A stretch of DNA of 64,000 nucleotides. Source: JAMXLO01 sp963812505. Its GTDB lineage: Bacteria; Pseudomonadota; Alphaproteobacteria; Acetobacterales; Acetobacteraceae. Each line of letters starts with the position of its first letter. Position 1 is the first letter of the stretch. The DNA lies in NCBI GenBank assembly GCA_963812505.1, contig CAWEVM010000004.1:30418-94417 (forward strand), in the 5' to 3' direction. Both the position numbers and the translations under genes were made by a program. The notes beneath the pieces are model-generated. The model saw only the letters and a program-made list of their open reading frames with translations. It was not told the origin of the DNA and searched no databases. Below are positions 23,905 through 33,448 of this stretch, piece after piece.

Positions 23905-25287
23905 ATGAACGTCATCACCGACATCACTTCCCAGGGGGCGTCACAGGACCTCACCCACACGCTGGCCGAACAGGTGCGCACGCTGAGCTACACCGATCTG
24001 CCGGACGATGTGCGCATGTTGGCGCGGCAGTGCGTGCTGGATTACGTCGCGTGCACGCTCGCTGGGGCGAAGGACGAGCTGACCGGCATCCTGCTGGCGG
24101 AAGCGCAGGAACAGGGCGGCGGCCCGATCGCGACCGTGATCGGACATTCGACGCGCCTGCCGGTGCTTTCTGCCGCACTGGTGAACGGCGCCGCGTCGCA
24201 TGCGCTGGACTTCGATGACGTGAACATCGCGATGACCGGTCATCCATCGGTGGTGCTGTTGTCAGCCCTGCTGCCGCTGGCGGAAGAGCGCGGCAGTTCA
24301 GGACGGGACGTGCTGACCGCTTTCGTCGCGGGCTACGAATTGCAATGCAGGCTGGGCCTGCTGCTCGCACCTGGCCATTACAACGTGCTTGGCTTCCATG
24401 CCACCGGCACACTCGGCAGCTTCGGCGCGGCGGCGGCGTGCGCGCATCTGCTTGGACTGGACACGGAGAAATTCGCGACCGCCCTCGGCATTGCGGGAAC
24501 CCAGGCGGCGGGCTTGAAATCAATGTTCGGCACGATGTGCAAGCCGCTGCATGCCGGCAAGGCCGCGTATCACGGTTTGCTCGCGGCGCGGCTGGCTCAG
24601 CGCGGCTTCACCAGCCGCAGCGACGTGCTGGAGTGCCCGCAGGGTTTCGCTCGAACGCACAGCCCCGACTTCAACCCGGTCGACGCGTTGGCCGAGCCGC
24701 CTGGCGGTTTCCACATCCGCAACAACCTCTTCAAGTATCACGCCGCCTGCTACATGACACACGCGCCGATCGAGGCCGCACGCAAGCTGCGGGAGCAGTA
24801 CGGCCTGACGCCCGACAGCATCGCGCGCATCCGACTGAGCTTGGATGAAACCTGTGACCGCATCTGCAACATACCCACGCCGCGCACCGGACTGGAGGCG
24901 AAGTTCAGCCTGCGCCTGACCACGGCGATGGCGCTCGCAGGCGTGGATACCGGCGGTCTGGCAAGCTACTCCGAGGCGACGGCTGCCGATCCCACTCTGG
25001 TTTCGCTGCGCGACAAGGTGGAATTCGATTTCCAGAATGGCCGGCCCAATACGCTCGCCGATTTGGAACTGGTGCTGACAGACGGTCGGCGTGTCGCGAC
25101 AACCCATGATTCCGGCGTTCCCGCGACCGATATCGCTGAACAGGGTCGGCGGCTCGAGGAAAAATTCACCTCGCTCGCGGAACCGGTACTGGGCGGCACG
25201 ACGACACGCGACCTAGTTGGCGAGATCGCGAGGTTCGATGCGCTGAGCGATCTGCGGGGCGTCGTCATACGCATGTGCGGAACCTGA
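23905..25287 (+). CDS. MmgE/PrpD family protein
   Basis: 460 residues, standard length. VLDYVACTLAGAKDELTG, HALDFDDVNIAMTGHPSVVLLSALLPLAEE, FHATGTLGSFGAAAACAHLLGLD and GFARTHSPDFN match the 2-methylcitrate dehydratase-like family, which also contains cis-aconitate decarboxylases. Start ATG 23905 follows GAGAGGAAACGAC; a TTG at 23890 would overlap the hydratase. Operon partner of the enoyl-CoA hydratase; without methylcitrate synthase nearby, propionate metabolism is not implied. Confidence 0.9.
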   Translation: MNVITDITSQGASQDLTHTLAEQVRTLSYTDLPDDVRMLARQCVLDYVACTLAGAKDELTGILLAEAQEQGGGPIATVIGHSTRLPVLSAALVNGAASHALDFDDVNIAMTGHPSVVLLSALLPLAEERGSSGRDVLTAFVAGYELQCRLGLLLAPGHYNVLGFHATGTLGSFGAAAACAHLLGLDTEKFATALGIAGTQAAGLKSMFGTMCKPLHAGKAAYHGLLAARLAQRGFTSRSDVLECPQGFARTHSPDFNPVDALAEPPGGFHIRNNLFKYHAACYMTHAPIEAARKLREQYGLTPDSIARIRLSLDETCDRICNIPTPRTGLEAKFSLRLTTAMALAGVDTGGLASYSEATAADPTLVSLRDKVEFDFQNGRPNTLADLELVLTDGRRVATTHDSGVPATDIAEQGRRLEEKFTSLAEPVLGGTTTRDLVGEIARFDALSDLRGVVIRMCGT

Positions 25288-25335
25288 GGGCCGCGATCTG
25301 CGTTCCTCTGGAGGAACAACACCAGAGGTCCGAAC

Positions 25336-25719
25336 ATGGCCAGCATCAGAGATCCGAACGACACCTCGGGCCGCCTCATTGCCGCCGATCAGGTCGAGGG
25401 CACCCGCATCTACAACCCTGCCGGCGAAAGCCTCGGCAATGTCGAGGACGTGATGATTGACAAGGTCAGCGGCAGGATCGCTTACGCGGTGGTCGGCTTC
25501 GGCGGCTTCCTCGGCATGGGCAACCGGCATTATCCGTTGCCCTGGGAGACACTGAAATACGACCCCAACATGGGCGGTTTTGTCGTCAATCTCGACAAAC
25601 GAACACTTGAGGGTGCGCCTTCATACAGCGACGCCGATACAGTCGGCTGGGATGACCCTACTTGGGGCAAGGGCGTATATGACTACTACGGCGCGCATCC
25701 CTATTGGGACCTGCCGTAA
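25336..25719 (+). CDS. PRC-barrel domain protein
   Basis: 127 residues. LIAADQVEGTRIYNPAGESLGNVEDVMIDKVSGRIAYAVVGFGGFLGMGNRHYPLPWETLKY is a complete PRC-barrel, a small beta-barrel seen in photosynthetic reaction centre H subunits and RNA-processing proteins; stand-alone versions are common stress-associated proteins in alphaproteobacteria. The Asp/Trp/Tyr-rich tail (VGWDDPTWGKGVYDYYGAHPYWDLP) is typical of this stand-alone group. Preceded by AGAGG; followed directly by a strong terminator. Confidence 0.88.
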   Translation: MASIRDPNDTSGRLIAADQVEGTRIYNPAGESLGNVEDVMIDKVSGRIAYAVVGFGGFLGMGNRHYPLPWETLKYDPNMGGFVVNLDKRTLEGAPSYSDADTVGWDDPTWGKGVYDYYGAHPYWDLP

Positions 25720-25727
25720 CGCATCAC

Positions 25728-25757
25728 AAACGGCGGCCTTCGGGCCGTCGTTTCTTT
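25728..25757. terminator. Rho-independent terminator with UUCG loop
   Basis: AAACGGCGGCC (25728-25738), loop TTCG, GGCCGTCGTTT (25743-25753) give an 11-bp stem with one G-U pair and a cUUCGg tetraloop, then TTTCTTTG. It ends the PRC-barrel transcript; the A-rich left flank lets it work for the convergent LLM gene too. Confidence 0.85.
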
Positions 25758-25758
25758 G

Positions 25759-26661
25759 TCAGGCGAACGTCGCGAAAACCTCCTCCAACGCCTTGAGCTG
25801 ACCACCTGACGTTGACGACGGCACAATCACCGGCGTGCTGACGCCGGACGCCTGCCACGCCTCCAAGCCTTCACGCACGCGCGCCGCCGATCCGAACAGC
25901 GACACATCATCCAGCCACCGGTCCGTCAGATACCGCGGCACATCGTCGCGGTCGCCCGCAGCAATGGCACGCTCGATCTCCGTCATTTCCTCGGCGTAGC
26001 CTGCCTCCTTCCAGTAGTTGCGGTAGTTCGGCAGGAACGCATAGTGGATCAGGTTCTTGCGGCACACGTTCTTCGCCGCCTCCACATCGTCGCTGATGCA
26101 TGTCGGAAGCATGTTGCCGATGAAGAAGTCTGCATTTTCGCGCTTGCTCGCCGGCAACGCCGCAAGCGAGGCCGTCATGTGCGAACGCGCGGCATTGGCG
26201 AACACCACGCCTTGCGAAATCTCGCCCGCCAGGGCCACCATCTTCTGCCGCAGCGCCGCGATGATGATCGGCGGGAACTCGCCCACACCTTCCACCGCAT
26301 GCAGCTTCTCGACGAAGGCACGCGTGTCGCCGAGCGGCTTGCCGACGGTGACACCCATGCGCTGATGGCCCGGTGCATGTGCCACACCGATACCGAGACG
26401 GAAGCGACCGCCGGACACCTCGTGCATGAATGCGGCGCTCTGCGCGAAATCCAGTACGGTGCGCGTGTAGATCGGCGCGATGGCGGTGCCGAACGGGATG
26501 CGCTCCGTGTTCCACGCCATCGCCTCACACTGCGACATGTTGCCGTACATGCTGGGTGTGTAGATGCCAGCGAAGCCGCGCCGCTCGATGTCGCGCGCGA
26601 TATCCATGGTGAGACGGCGGCGACCGGGGACAGCGACGAGGGAGATGGCGGGAAGGGACAT
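25759..26661 (-). CDS. LLM class flavin-dependent oxidoreductase
   Basis: 300 residues, a luciferase-like TIM barrel distinct from the tandem pair at 19.6-21.3 kb. DIERRGFAGIYTPSMYGNMSQ, VSGGRFRLGIGVAHAPGHQRMGV, PIIIAALRQKMVALAGEISQGVVFANAARSHM match the family; relatives are often annotated as F420-dependent. Single gene, converging on the PRC-barrel gene over a shared terminator and divergent from the RTX gene. Confidence 0.88.
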   Translation of the reverse strand: MSLPAISLVAVPGRRRLTMDIARDIERRGFAGIYTPSMYGNMSQCEAMAWNTERIPFGTAIAPIYTRTVLDFAQSAAFMHEVSGGRFRLGIGVAHAPGHQRMGVTVGKPLGDTRAFVEKLHAVEGVGEFPPIIIAALRQKMVALAGEISQGVVFANAARSHMTASLAALPASKRENADFFIGNMLPTCISDDVEAAKNVCRKNLIHYAFLPNYRNYWKEAGYAEEMTEIERAIAAGDRDDVPRYLTDRWLDDVSLFGSAARVREGLEAWQASGVSTPVIVPSSTSGGQLKALEEVFATFA

Positions 26662-27007
26662 GGCGGTTCACTCGATTGGTGCAGTGATCAGCTTATCGCC
26701 CTATCCGGGATTGGAACAGGCGCTCTGCTCCGCCTTGGTCAGACGCATGAACCCGGCTCACCTTCGGGATGAAAAGTGCTCGTTTGTCTTTGCGCACCCA
26801 GATTCCCTATGGGGCGCTGACAAACAGCGGTAGCGCCCATATGCCCAAGCCCACACTCCGGCACGGATCGTGACTTAGCTCATATCAACGCTGCCACTCA
26901 CCTGTTCCTCTGAAACCCACGCTGACGTCAACGATTTGGCCGAGCGCCATGTCGGCGTCGACACGCGCCGGTGCCAGCCGGCGCAAACCTTCGAAAGGAC
27001 AACGACA
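26662..27007. other. Intergenic region upstream of the RTX gene with imperfect palindrome
   Basis: 346 bp between divergent LLM and RTX genes. TATGGGGCGCT (26808-26818) and AGCGCCCATA (26832-26841) form a 10-bp inverted repeat with one bulged G; it may be an operator or a terminator. The ribosome site GAAAGGACAACG lies just before 27008. No gene or clear promoter was recognised. Confidence 0.45.
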
Positions 27008-30000
27008 ATGGCTATCTCGAGTAGCTTCAACCCCGCCACCGGCGTGCTTGCGGCGACCGGCGACAATGCCAAGAACGCAATCACGTTCGGTCGCGACGCA
27101 GCCGGAACCCTCCTTGTCAACGGCGGCGCCGTAGCCATCGCCGGCGGCAAGGCCACGGTCGCCAACACCACTCAGATCCAGGGGTTCAGCCAAGACGCCA
27201 ATGATACAATCGCGCTCGACGAGACGAACGGCGCGCTGCCCGCCGCCGAGTTGTTTGGTGGCGCGGGGAACGACACGCTCACCGGTGGTTCCGGCGCGGA
27301 TCAGCTATTCGGCCAGGACGGCAACGACGTCCTGCTTGGCGAGGGCGGCAACGATCTGTTGTTCGGCGGTGACGGCAACGACACGCTCACTGGCGGCCCA
27401 GGCGACGACCAGGTGTTCGGCCAAGGCGGCGACGACCGCATGATCTGGAACCCGGGCGACGGCAGCGACCTGTTCGAGGGCGGCGACGGCACCGATACCG
27501 CCGAGGTCAATGGTGGCAACGGCGACGAGACCTTCACCATATCGGCGAACGGCTCGCGCGTGCTTTTCGCTCGCACCGACCCCGCGCCGTTCACCCTCGA
27601 CATCGGCACCACCGAGAATCTCGTCCTGCACGCCAATGGCGGCGATGACGTCATTACCGCGGGCAATGGCCTCGCCGGTCTCATTCAGCTCACGCTCGAC
27701 GGCGGCGCGGGCAACGACACGATCACGGGCGGTGACGGCAACGACATCCTGATTGGCGGTGATGGCAACGATCTCGTTACCGGCGGGCGCGGCAACGACG
27801 TGGCGCAACTCGGCGCCGGAGACGACACGTTCGTCTGGAACCCGGGCGATGGCAGCGACACGGTCGAGGGTCAGAGCGGGAACGACACGCTGCTGTTCAA
27901 TGGCGCGAACGTCAACGAGAACATCGATATCTCGGCGAACGGCTCGCGGGTCCGGTTCTTCCGCGATGTCGGCAACGTCACGATGGACATCAACAGTATC
28001 GAGAACATCCTGTTCACTGCCCGGGGGGGCGCCGATACCATCACTGTCCATGATCTGAGCGGCACCGGCGTAAAGCAGGTCAACGTCGACCTGGCCGGGA
28101 CGCCCGGCACCGGTACTGGCGATGGCTCAGCCGATACCGTGATCGTCGAAGGCAGGGCGAACAACGACCATATCACTATCAGCGGCAGCGGCAGTTCGGT
28201 CGTGGTCGCGGGACTGCCGGCGCAGGTCACGATCAGTGGCGCCGAGGGCGCCAACGACTCGCTGGTCATCGACAGTTTCGGCGGCAACGACACCATCGAT
28301 GCGTCAGCGCTGGCCGCGGGCGTGATCGGACTCACGATCGACGCCGGTGACGGCAACGACACCATCGTCGGCAGTGCCGGAGCAGACGTGCTGGTCGGCG
28401 GTGCCGGCAACGACGTGATCACCGGCGGTATGGGCAACGACGTCGCGCTCATGGGCGACGGCGACGACAAGTTCATCTGGAACCCAGGCGATGGCAGCGA
28501 CACGGTGGAAGGCCAGGCAGGCACCGACACGCTGGTGTTCAACGGCTCCAACGCCAACGAGAACATCGACATCTCGGCCAACGGCTCTCGCGTCAGGCTG
28601 TTCCGCGATGTCGGCAACGTCACCATGGACCTCAATGGTGTCGAGAACATTCAACTCAATGCCATGGGCGGCGCCGACACCATCACGGTCAACGATCTGT
28701 CCGGAACCGACATCAAGCAGGTTGCGATCGATCTGGCGGCGGCTGGCACCAACAGCGGCGACGGTGCGCCCGATCAGGTGATCGTCAACGGCACTGCCGG
28801 TGACGACATGATCAAGATTGCCCGCGACGGCAGCACTGTGACGGTGAACGGGCTCCCCGCGCAGGTGACGATTGCCCACCCCGACGCCACCGACACACTC
28901 GTTGTCAACGGCCTTGGCGGCAACGACACCATCGACGCTTCGGCCCTCAGCGCCGGCCACATGAACGTGATGCTGAACGGCGGCGACGGCAATGACACGC
29001 TGGTTGGAAGCGAAGGGAACGACCTGATCAACGGTGGCCGCGGCAACGACGTGGCACTGATGGGCAAGGGCGACGATACATTCGTCTGGAACCCGGGCGA
29101 CGGCAGCGACACGGTCGAAGGCCAAGCCGGCACCGACACGCTGCTGTTCAATGGCGCCAACGTCAACGAGAACGTCGACATCTCGGCCAACGGCTCGCGC
29201 GTGCGCTTTTTCCGCGACGTTGGCAACGTCACCATGGACCTGAACAGCGTCGAGCACATCCAGTTCAATGCACTGGGCGGTGCCGACACCATCACGGTCA
29301 ACGACCTGACCGGGACCGACACGAACCAGGTCGCCCTCGATCTGGCATCGCCTCCAGGCAGCGGTGTTGGCGATGGCCAGGCCGATACGGTGGTCATCAA
29401 TGGCACCGCCGGCGACGACGTGATCACGATCGCCGACAACAACGGCGTGGTCACGGTGTCGGGTCTGGCCAGTGCCGTGACCATCACCGGCTTTGAATCG
29501 ACCGATCATCTCGTCATCAATGGTCTGGGTGGCGATGATGTAATCGAGGCGTCGGGACTGGGAACGGCGATGCAGCTCACCGCCAATGGTGGTGACGGCA
29601 ACGACGTGCTGATCGGCAGCCCAGGCAACGACACGCTGACCGGCGGTGCAGGCGACGACGTGCTGATCGGTGGTGCGGGACAGGACATCCTCGACGGCGG
29701 GTCAGGCAACAACATCCTCATCCAGGACGCCAGGGCCGCCGCCTTGACCGCAAATGTGCCGCTGGCCGCCAACTCCGGCCAGCCGGCCCAGTTCGACGGC
29801 ACCGACGGTAACGATCAGATCAAGGTCGGTCTGACGAACGGCACGATTCAGATCACCGGCCTCCCAAGTCCTGTCACGTTCGACAGTGCATCAGCCCCGC
29901 ATGCGCTTGCCATCACCGGCGGCGCAGGCGACGACGTCATCGACGCGTCCTCGATGACGTCACCCACCATGCAGTTCATCCTCGTCGGCGGCGCCGGCAA

Positions 30001-30304
30001 CGACGTGCTGCACGGCGGCCAGGGGAACGACGTGCTGCTGGGCGGGGCGGGATCCGATCGGTTCCAATTCTCTGGGCTCAATGGCACCGACCGGATCGCA
30101 GACTTCCAGCGGGGGCTCGACAAGATCGATATCACCGGATACGGCGCCGCGCTTAACAGCTTCAGCGATCTGGCTGGACACATCGCTCAGGTGGGTGCCG
30201 ACGTTCATGTCGATCTCGGAGCCAAAGTCGCCGGGGCCGGCATGATCATCCTGCAAAACGCCCAGTTGGCGGCAGTCGGCGCCTCCGACTTCACGTTCGC
30301 GTAG
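27008..30304 (+). CDS. RTX calcium-binding repeat protein
   Basis: 1,098 residues with no signal peptide, as expected for type I secretion. Many nonapeptide GGxGxDxLx repeats (such as GGAGNDTLTGGSGADQLFG) bind Ca2+ in beta-rolls. They alternate with a larger module carrying WNPGDGSDTVEGQ, ENIDISANGSRVRFFRD and VGNVTMDLN, present in four copies starting near 27439, 27829, 28471 and 29081; the first is diverged, the last three are close. The last 90 residues (DRIADFQRGLDKIDITGYG ... SDFTFA) resemble the serralysin C-terminal secretion domain. No enzyme domain is seen. The secretion genes are not in the window. Start MAISSS has AAAGGA upstream. Confidence 0.9.
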   Translation: MAISSSFNPATGVLAATGDNAKNAITFGRDAAGTLLVNGGAVAIAGGKATVANTTQIQGFSQDANDTIALDETNGALPAAELFGGAGNDTLTGGSGADQLFGQDGNDVLLGEGGNDLLFGGDGNDTLTGGPGDDQVFGQGGDDRMIWNPGDGSDLFEGGDGTDTAEVNGGNGDETFTISANGSRVLFARTDPAPFTLDIGTTENLVLHANGGDDVITAGNGLAGLIQLTLDGGAGNDTITGGDGNDILIGGDGNDLVTGGRGNDVAQLGAGDDTFVWNPGDGSDTVEGQSGNDTLLFNGANVNENIDISANGSRVRFFRDVGNVTMDINSIENILFTARGGADTITVHDLSGTGVKQVNVDLAGTPGTGTGDGSADTVIVEGRANNDHITISGSGSSVVVAGLPAQVTISGAEGANDSLVIDSFGGNDTIDASALAAGVIGLTIDAGDGNDTIVGSAGADVLVGGAGNDVITGGMGNDVALMGDGDDKFIWNPGDGSDTVEGQAGTDTLVFNGSNANENIDISANGSRVRLFRDVGNVTMDLNGVENIQLNAMGGADTITVNDLSGTDIKQVAIDLAAAGTNSGDGAPDQVIVNGTAGDDMIKIARDGSTVTVNGLPAQVTIAHPDATDTLVVNGLGGNDTIDASALSAGHMNVMLNGGDGNDTLVGSEGNDLINGGRGNDVALMGKGDDTFVWNPGDGSDTVEGQAGTDTLLFNGANVNENVDISANGSRVRFFRDVGNVTMDLNSVEHIQFNALGGADTITVNDLTGTDTNQVALDLASPPGSGVGDGQADTVVINGTAGDDVITIADNNGVVTVSGLASAVTITGFESTDHLVINGLGGDDVIEASGLGTAMQLTANGGDGNDVLIGSPGNDTLTGGAGDDVLIGGAGQDILDGGSGNNILIQDARAAALTANVPLAANSGQPAQFDGTDGNDQIKVGLTNGTIQITGLPSPVTFDSASAPHALAITGGAGDDVIDASSMTSPTMQFILVGGAGNDVLHGGQGNDVLLGGAGSDRFQFSGLNGTDRIADFQRGLDKIDITGYGAALNSFSDLAGHIAQVGADVHVDLGAKVAGAGMIILQNAQLAAVGASDFTFA

Positions 30305-30321
30305 CGTCTGCGCGACTTTAA

Positions 30322-30345
30322 GGGGCGGCGCGGCAACGCCGCCCC
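30322..30345 (+). terminator. GC-rich hairpin after the RTX gene
   Basis: GGGGCGGCG (30322-30330) and CGCCGCCCC (30337-30345) form a perfect 9-bp stem with loop CGGCAA, 17 bases past the stop. No T-run follows, so it may act with Rho or protect the mRNA end. Confidence 0.6.
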
Positions 30346-30413
30346 ACCGCAGAATTACACCTCGCGTTCGACCATGTTAGCCTCCCTTCCAAACGAGACC
30401 ATGGGAGGAAGGG

Positions 30414-31700
30414 ATGACTGTCTGGATCAGGCTGATGGTTGGCATGGCGGCATTGGCTTGGGCCGGCGCGGTATCAGCGGAGCAGGTCACGTTGCGGATG
30501 TGGATGCATGAGCACCCGCCGCGGATTCCCATCGACAAGCAGATTGTCGCCGAGTTCGAGAAGGCCAATCCCGACATAAAGATCGATCATGAGATCATCC
30601 CCGTTGCGGAATACCCCACCAAGCTGCTGACTGCCTTCGCCGCTGGATCCGGGCCGGACATATTCAATCAGAGTTCCATGCTGGTCGCGCAGTACTACAA
30701 CGCACACATCCTTGCACCCATCGACTATGCGGCGATGGGCCTGGCGAACGAGGCGGCCCTCACCTCGCAATATTCCAGCGGCTTCGACGGCATCCGCTTC
30801 CAGGGCAAGCTGTACGGAATTCCCACCGAGGTGAGCAACTGGGCCTGCTTCGCCAACAACGTCATTTGGCGCGAGGCTGGGCTCGATCCGGACAAGGACT
30901 TTCCGAAGACCTGGGAGGCGCTTCCCGCGGTAGCCGAGAAGCTTACCCAGCGTGACGTGAATGGCGTGCCACGGCGACGCGGCTTCGACTTCAACTGGCC
31001 CAACCGCGCCACCTTCTGGTTCATGCCGAACACGATGCTGCACCAGCTTGGCACCACCATGATCGATGAGGAGCACTACAAGGCGACCATCGATACACCG
31101 GAGGCGCGCAAGGTGTTCCACTACTTTCAGGACTGGGCGAACAAGTATCGCCTCGGCGGGCCGCAATATACCGACGCCCGCACCGACTTTCTCGGCGGCC
31201 GGCTCGCGACCGATTGCAGCTTCGGCATTTGGGGAATTCCGCAGATGGCGGCGGCGAAGATCGACTGGTCGGTACATCCCGCGCCGCGCTTCGAAGGCGC
31301 GGTCTCTGACAACGGCATCGATATCTATGCCTTCTACATGATGGTGAATGCGCGCTCCTCGCCGGCGGCGCAGAAGGCAGCATGGAAGCTGGTGCGGTTC
31401 TATACCGACCACGCGGCCGAGCTGTTCGCCGGCGCAGGGCTGTTCGTGCCACGGGGGGAGGTGACCGACAGCGAGGCCTACAAGAACAACCCGGCGGCGC
31501 CCTTTTTTCTGGCCGAGCTGAAGAAGGCGCGATTCTCGCCGCGCGTGGTAGGATACGACCAGGTGGTGGACGCGATACTGCGCGGCCGCGACGCAATGCT
31601 GCAGGGCCAGGCGGTCGAGTCGGTGCTGCCGACGATGGACGACGAAGTCAATGCGGTACTCAATCGCGAACGCGCGCGCGCCGCCGCAATGGCCAGGTAG
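30414..31700 (+). CDS. Sugar ABC transporter substrate-binding protein
   Basis: 428 residues. Sec signal peptide with cleavage after AVSA (about residue 22), then a family-1 periplasmic binding protein: VTLRMWMHEHPP, FEKANPDIKIDHEIIP, TKLLTAFAAGSGPDIFNQ and FGIWGIPQMAAAK. It captures a carbohydrate-like solute in the periplasm. GGGAGGAAGGG precedes the ATG. The two permease genes follow at once, but no ATPase gene is in this operon; the UgpC-type ATPase at 45,960 could serve. Confidence 0.9.
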   Translation: MTVWIRLMVGMAALAWAGAVSAEQVTLRMWMHEHPPRIPIDKQIVAEFEKANPDIKIDHEIIPVAEYPTKLLTAFAAGSGPDIFNQSSMLVAQYYNAHILAPIDYAAMGLANEAALTSQYSSGFDGIRFQGKLYGIPTEVSNWACFANNVIWREAGLDPDKDFPKTWEALPAVAEKLTQRDVNGVPRRRGFDFNWPNRATFWFMPNTMLHQLGTTMIDEEHYKATIDTPEARKVFHYFQDWANKYRLGGPQYTDARTDFLGGRLATDCSFGIWGIPQMAAAKIDWSVHPAPRFEGAVSDNGIDIYAFYMMVNARSSPAAQKAAWKLVRFYTDHAAELFAGAGLFVPRGEVTDSEAYKNNPAAPFFLAELKKARFSPRVVGYDQVVDAILRGRDAMLQGQAVESVLPTMDDEVNAVLNRERARAAAMAR

Positions 31701-32600
31701 GTGATTCGCCGACTCGCAATGGTCGGGCGCACCAGGTTGCGCTTTCACTTCAAATGGTGGGGCCTCGTGTTCGTCCTGCCGGCGGTGGGGTTCTTCGCCG
31801 CGTTCAACGTGTTCCCGATGCTGTTCGGACTGTACCTGAGCTTCACTGACTATGACCTGCTCAATCCGCCGCTGTGGGTCGGGTTGGACAACTTCGCCAA
31901 CCTGCTGTCCGACAAGCTGTTCTTGACGGCGCTGCGCAACACGCTGATGTTTGTCGCGGGAGCGACGCTGCCGGTGTGGATACTCTCGCTCCTCGCAGCA
32001 CTGCTGTTCGACCAGGCATTCCGCGGGCGCGACATCGTCAAGGCCGCGTTCTTTCTGCCCGTGCTGCCGCCGATCGTGGTTGTGGCGGTGATCTGGCGCG
32101 TGCTGCTGCATCCAAACGGCGTGATGACGTGGCTGATCGGCGGACGCTGGGGAATGACCGAGATCCGCTGGCTGGCCGATGCGGTGCTCGCGCCGCTCTC
32201 GATGATCGCGGTGCACGACTGGGCTGCCATTCCGTTCTTTATGGTGATCTGGCTGGCCGGGCTCGCAGGCATTCCTGCCGAGCAGCGCGAGGCCGCCGCG
32301 CTCGATGGCGCGGGTCCGGTGCGCACCTTCTGGTATATCGAGCTGCCGCACCTGCGCGCGACCGCCGTGCTGGTGGCTGCGCTGTCCTCGATCAATGCTT
32401 TCCAGGCATTCGCGCTGCAATACGTGCTGCCGACCGACCCCGGCGGACCGGCGAATTCGACGCTGGTGCTAGGCTTGCTGGTGTTGAAATACGGTTTTCA
32501 ATATTTCCGCATGGGCGATGCGGCGGCGGTCTCGATGGTGATGTTCGCGATGATCCTGCTCGTCACGATCGTGCAGCTGCGGTTCAACCGCCGTGCGTGA
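31701..32600 (+). CDS. Sugar ABC transporter permease (MalF/UgpA type)
   Basis: 299 residues, six membrane segments. The EAA loop EQREAAALDGAGPVRTFWYIELP near residue 200 contacts the ATPase. Start GTG 31701 directly follows the TAG of the binding-protein gene. Inner-membrane subunit; pairs with the next gene, which overlaps its 3' end by eight bases. Confidence 0.9.
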   Translation: MIRRLAMVGRTRLRFHFKWWGLVFVLPAVGFFAAFNVFPMLFGLYLSFTDYDLLNPPLWVGLDNFANLLSDKLFLTALRNTLMFVAGATLPVWILSLLAALLFDQAFRGRDIVKAAFFLPVLPPIVVVAVIWRVLLHPNGVMTWLIGGRWGMTEIRWLADAVLAPLSMIAVHDWAAIPFFMVIWLAGLAGIPAEQREAAALDGAGPVRTFWYIELPHLRATAVLVAALSSINAFQAFALQYVLPTDPGGPANSTLVLGLLVLKYGFQYFRMGDAAAVSMVMFAMILLVTIVQLRFNRRA

Positions 32601-33414
32601 GCGTCCCGTTCGGCTGTTGATGGCCGTGGTGGCGGCGGCGATCTTCGCGTTCCCGATCTGGTTCATGGCGAGCTCCGCCTTCAAGGCGGAAGCGGAAGTC
32701 CAGGCGATCCCGTTGCATTTCCTCCCGCACCACTTCCAGGGTTTGGCGCAGTTCCGTCAGGCGGCGGAGATCGCGCCGTTGTGGCGGTATTTCCTCAACT
32801 CCTGGATCTACGCGGCCTCGCATGTCGGCATCACGGTGTTCTTCGGCGCGCTCGCCGGATTTGGCTTTGCCAAGTACCGGTTCCCGGGACGGACGCTGCT
32901 GTTCGTTGCCGTGCTGTCGACGATCATGGTGCCGTTCCAGGTGTTGGTCGTGCCGTTGTTCGTCGAGGTGAAGTGGTTCGGCTGGGAGAACAGCTATGCG
33001 GGCCTCATCATCCCCGGGATGATGAACGCGTTCGGCGTGTTCATGATGCGGCAATACGCGTCGGACCTGCCGGACGAACTGATCGAGGCCGCGCGTGTCG
33101 ATGGCGCCGGCGAATTCCACATCTTCCTACGCATAGCACTGCCTCTGCTGCTGCCGGCGTTGGCCAGTCTCGCAATCATCGTGTTCATCTGGTCGTGGGG
33201 GAATTTCCTCTGGCCGCTGGTAATCGTGCAGGACAAGGATCTCAACGTGCTGTCGGTCGGCATGACCAGCTACAGCCAGCCCTATCAGCGCGAACCGATG
33301 TGGGCCGCTGCCATGGCGGCCTCAACCGTCGCGACGTTGCCGATCGCCGCGCTGTTCGTGTTCTTCCAGCGGTACTTCGTGAAGGGGCTGACGGCAGCGG
33401 CGGTGAAGGGTTGA
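32593..33414 (+). CDS. Sugar ABC transporter permease (MalG/UgpE type)
   Basis: 273 residues. Six membrane segments and the EAA loop DELIEAARVDGAGEFHIFLRIALP. Start GTG 32593 overlaps the first permease. Last gene of an importer operon that stops here; the next genes (RES-Xre) run the other way. Absence of an ATPase gene means the complex must borrow one. Confidence 0.9.
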   Translation: MRERPVRLLMAVVAAAIFAFPIWFMASSAFKAEAEVQAIPLHFLPHHFQGLAQFRQAAEIAPLWRYFLNSWIYAASHVGITVFFGALAGFGFAKYRFPGRTLLFVAVLSTIMVPFQVLVVPLFVEVKWFGWENSYAGLIIPGMMNAFGVFMMRQYASDLPDELIEAARVDGAGEFHIFLRIALPLLLPALASLAIIVFIWSWGNFLWPLVIVQDKDLNVLSVGMTSYSQPYQREPMWAAAMAASTVATLPIAALFVFFQRYFVKGLTAAAVKG

Positions 33415-33448
33415 AGATGAGACGGACCGGGTGGGGTACTTCCGATCC

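Noticed and set aside
23905..25287. 2-methylcitrate dehydratase (prpD) in a propionate operon
   Set aside because: Family match only; no prpB or prpC homologue is near, so the symbol was not used.
26936..27007. 24-residue upstream extension of the RTX protein
   Set aside because: No ribosome site at 26936, whereas AAAGGA precedes 27008 and the later start is natural.
30474..32420. 648-codon minus-strand ORF
   Set aside because: Lies opposite an intact binding protein and permease; Arg/His-rich composition without any domain.
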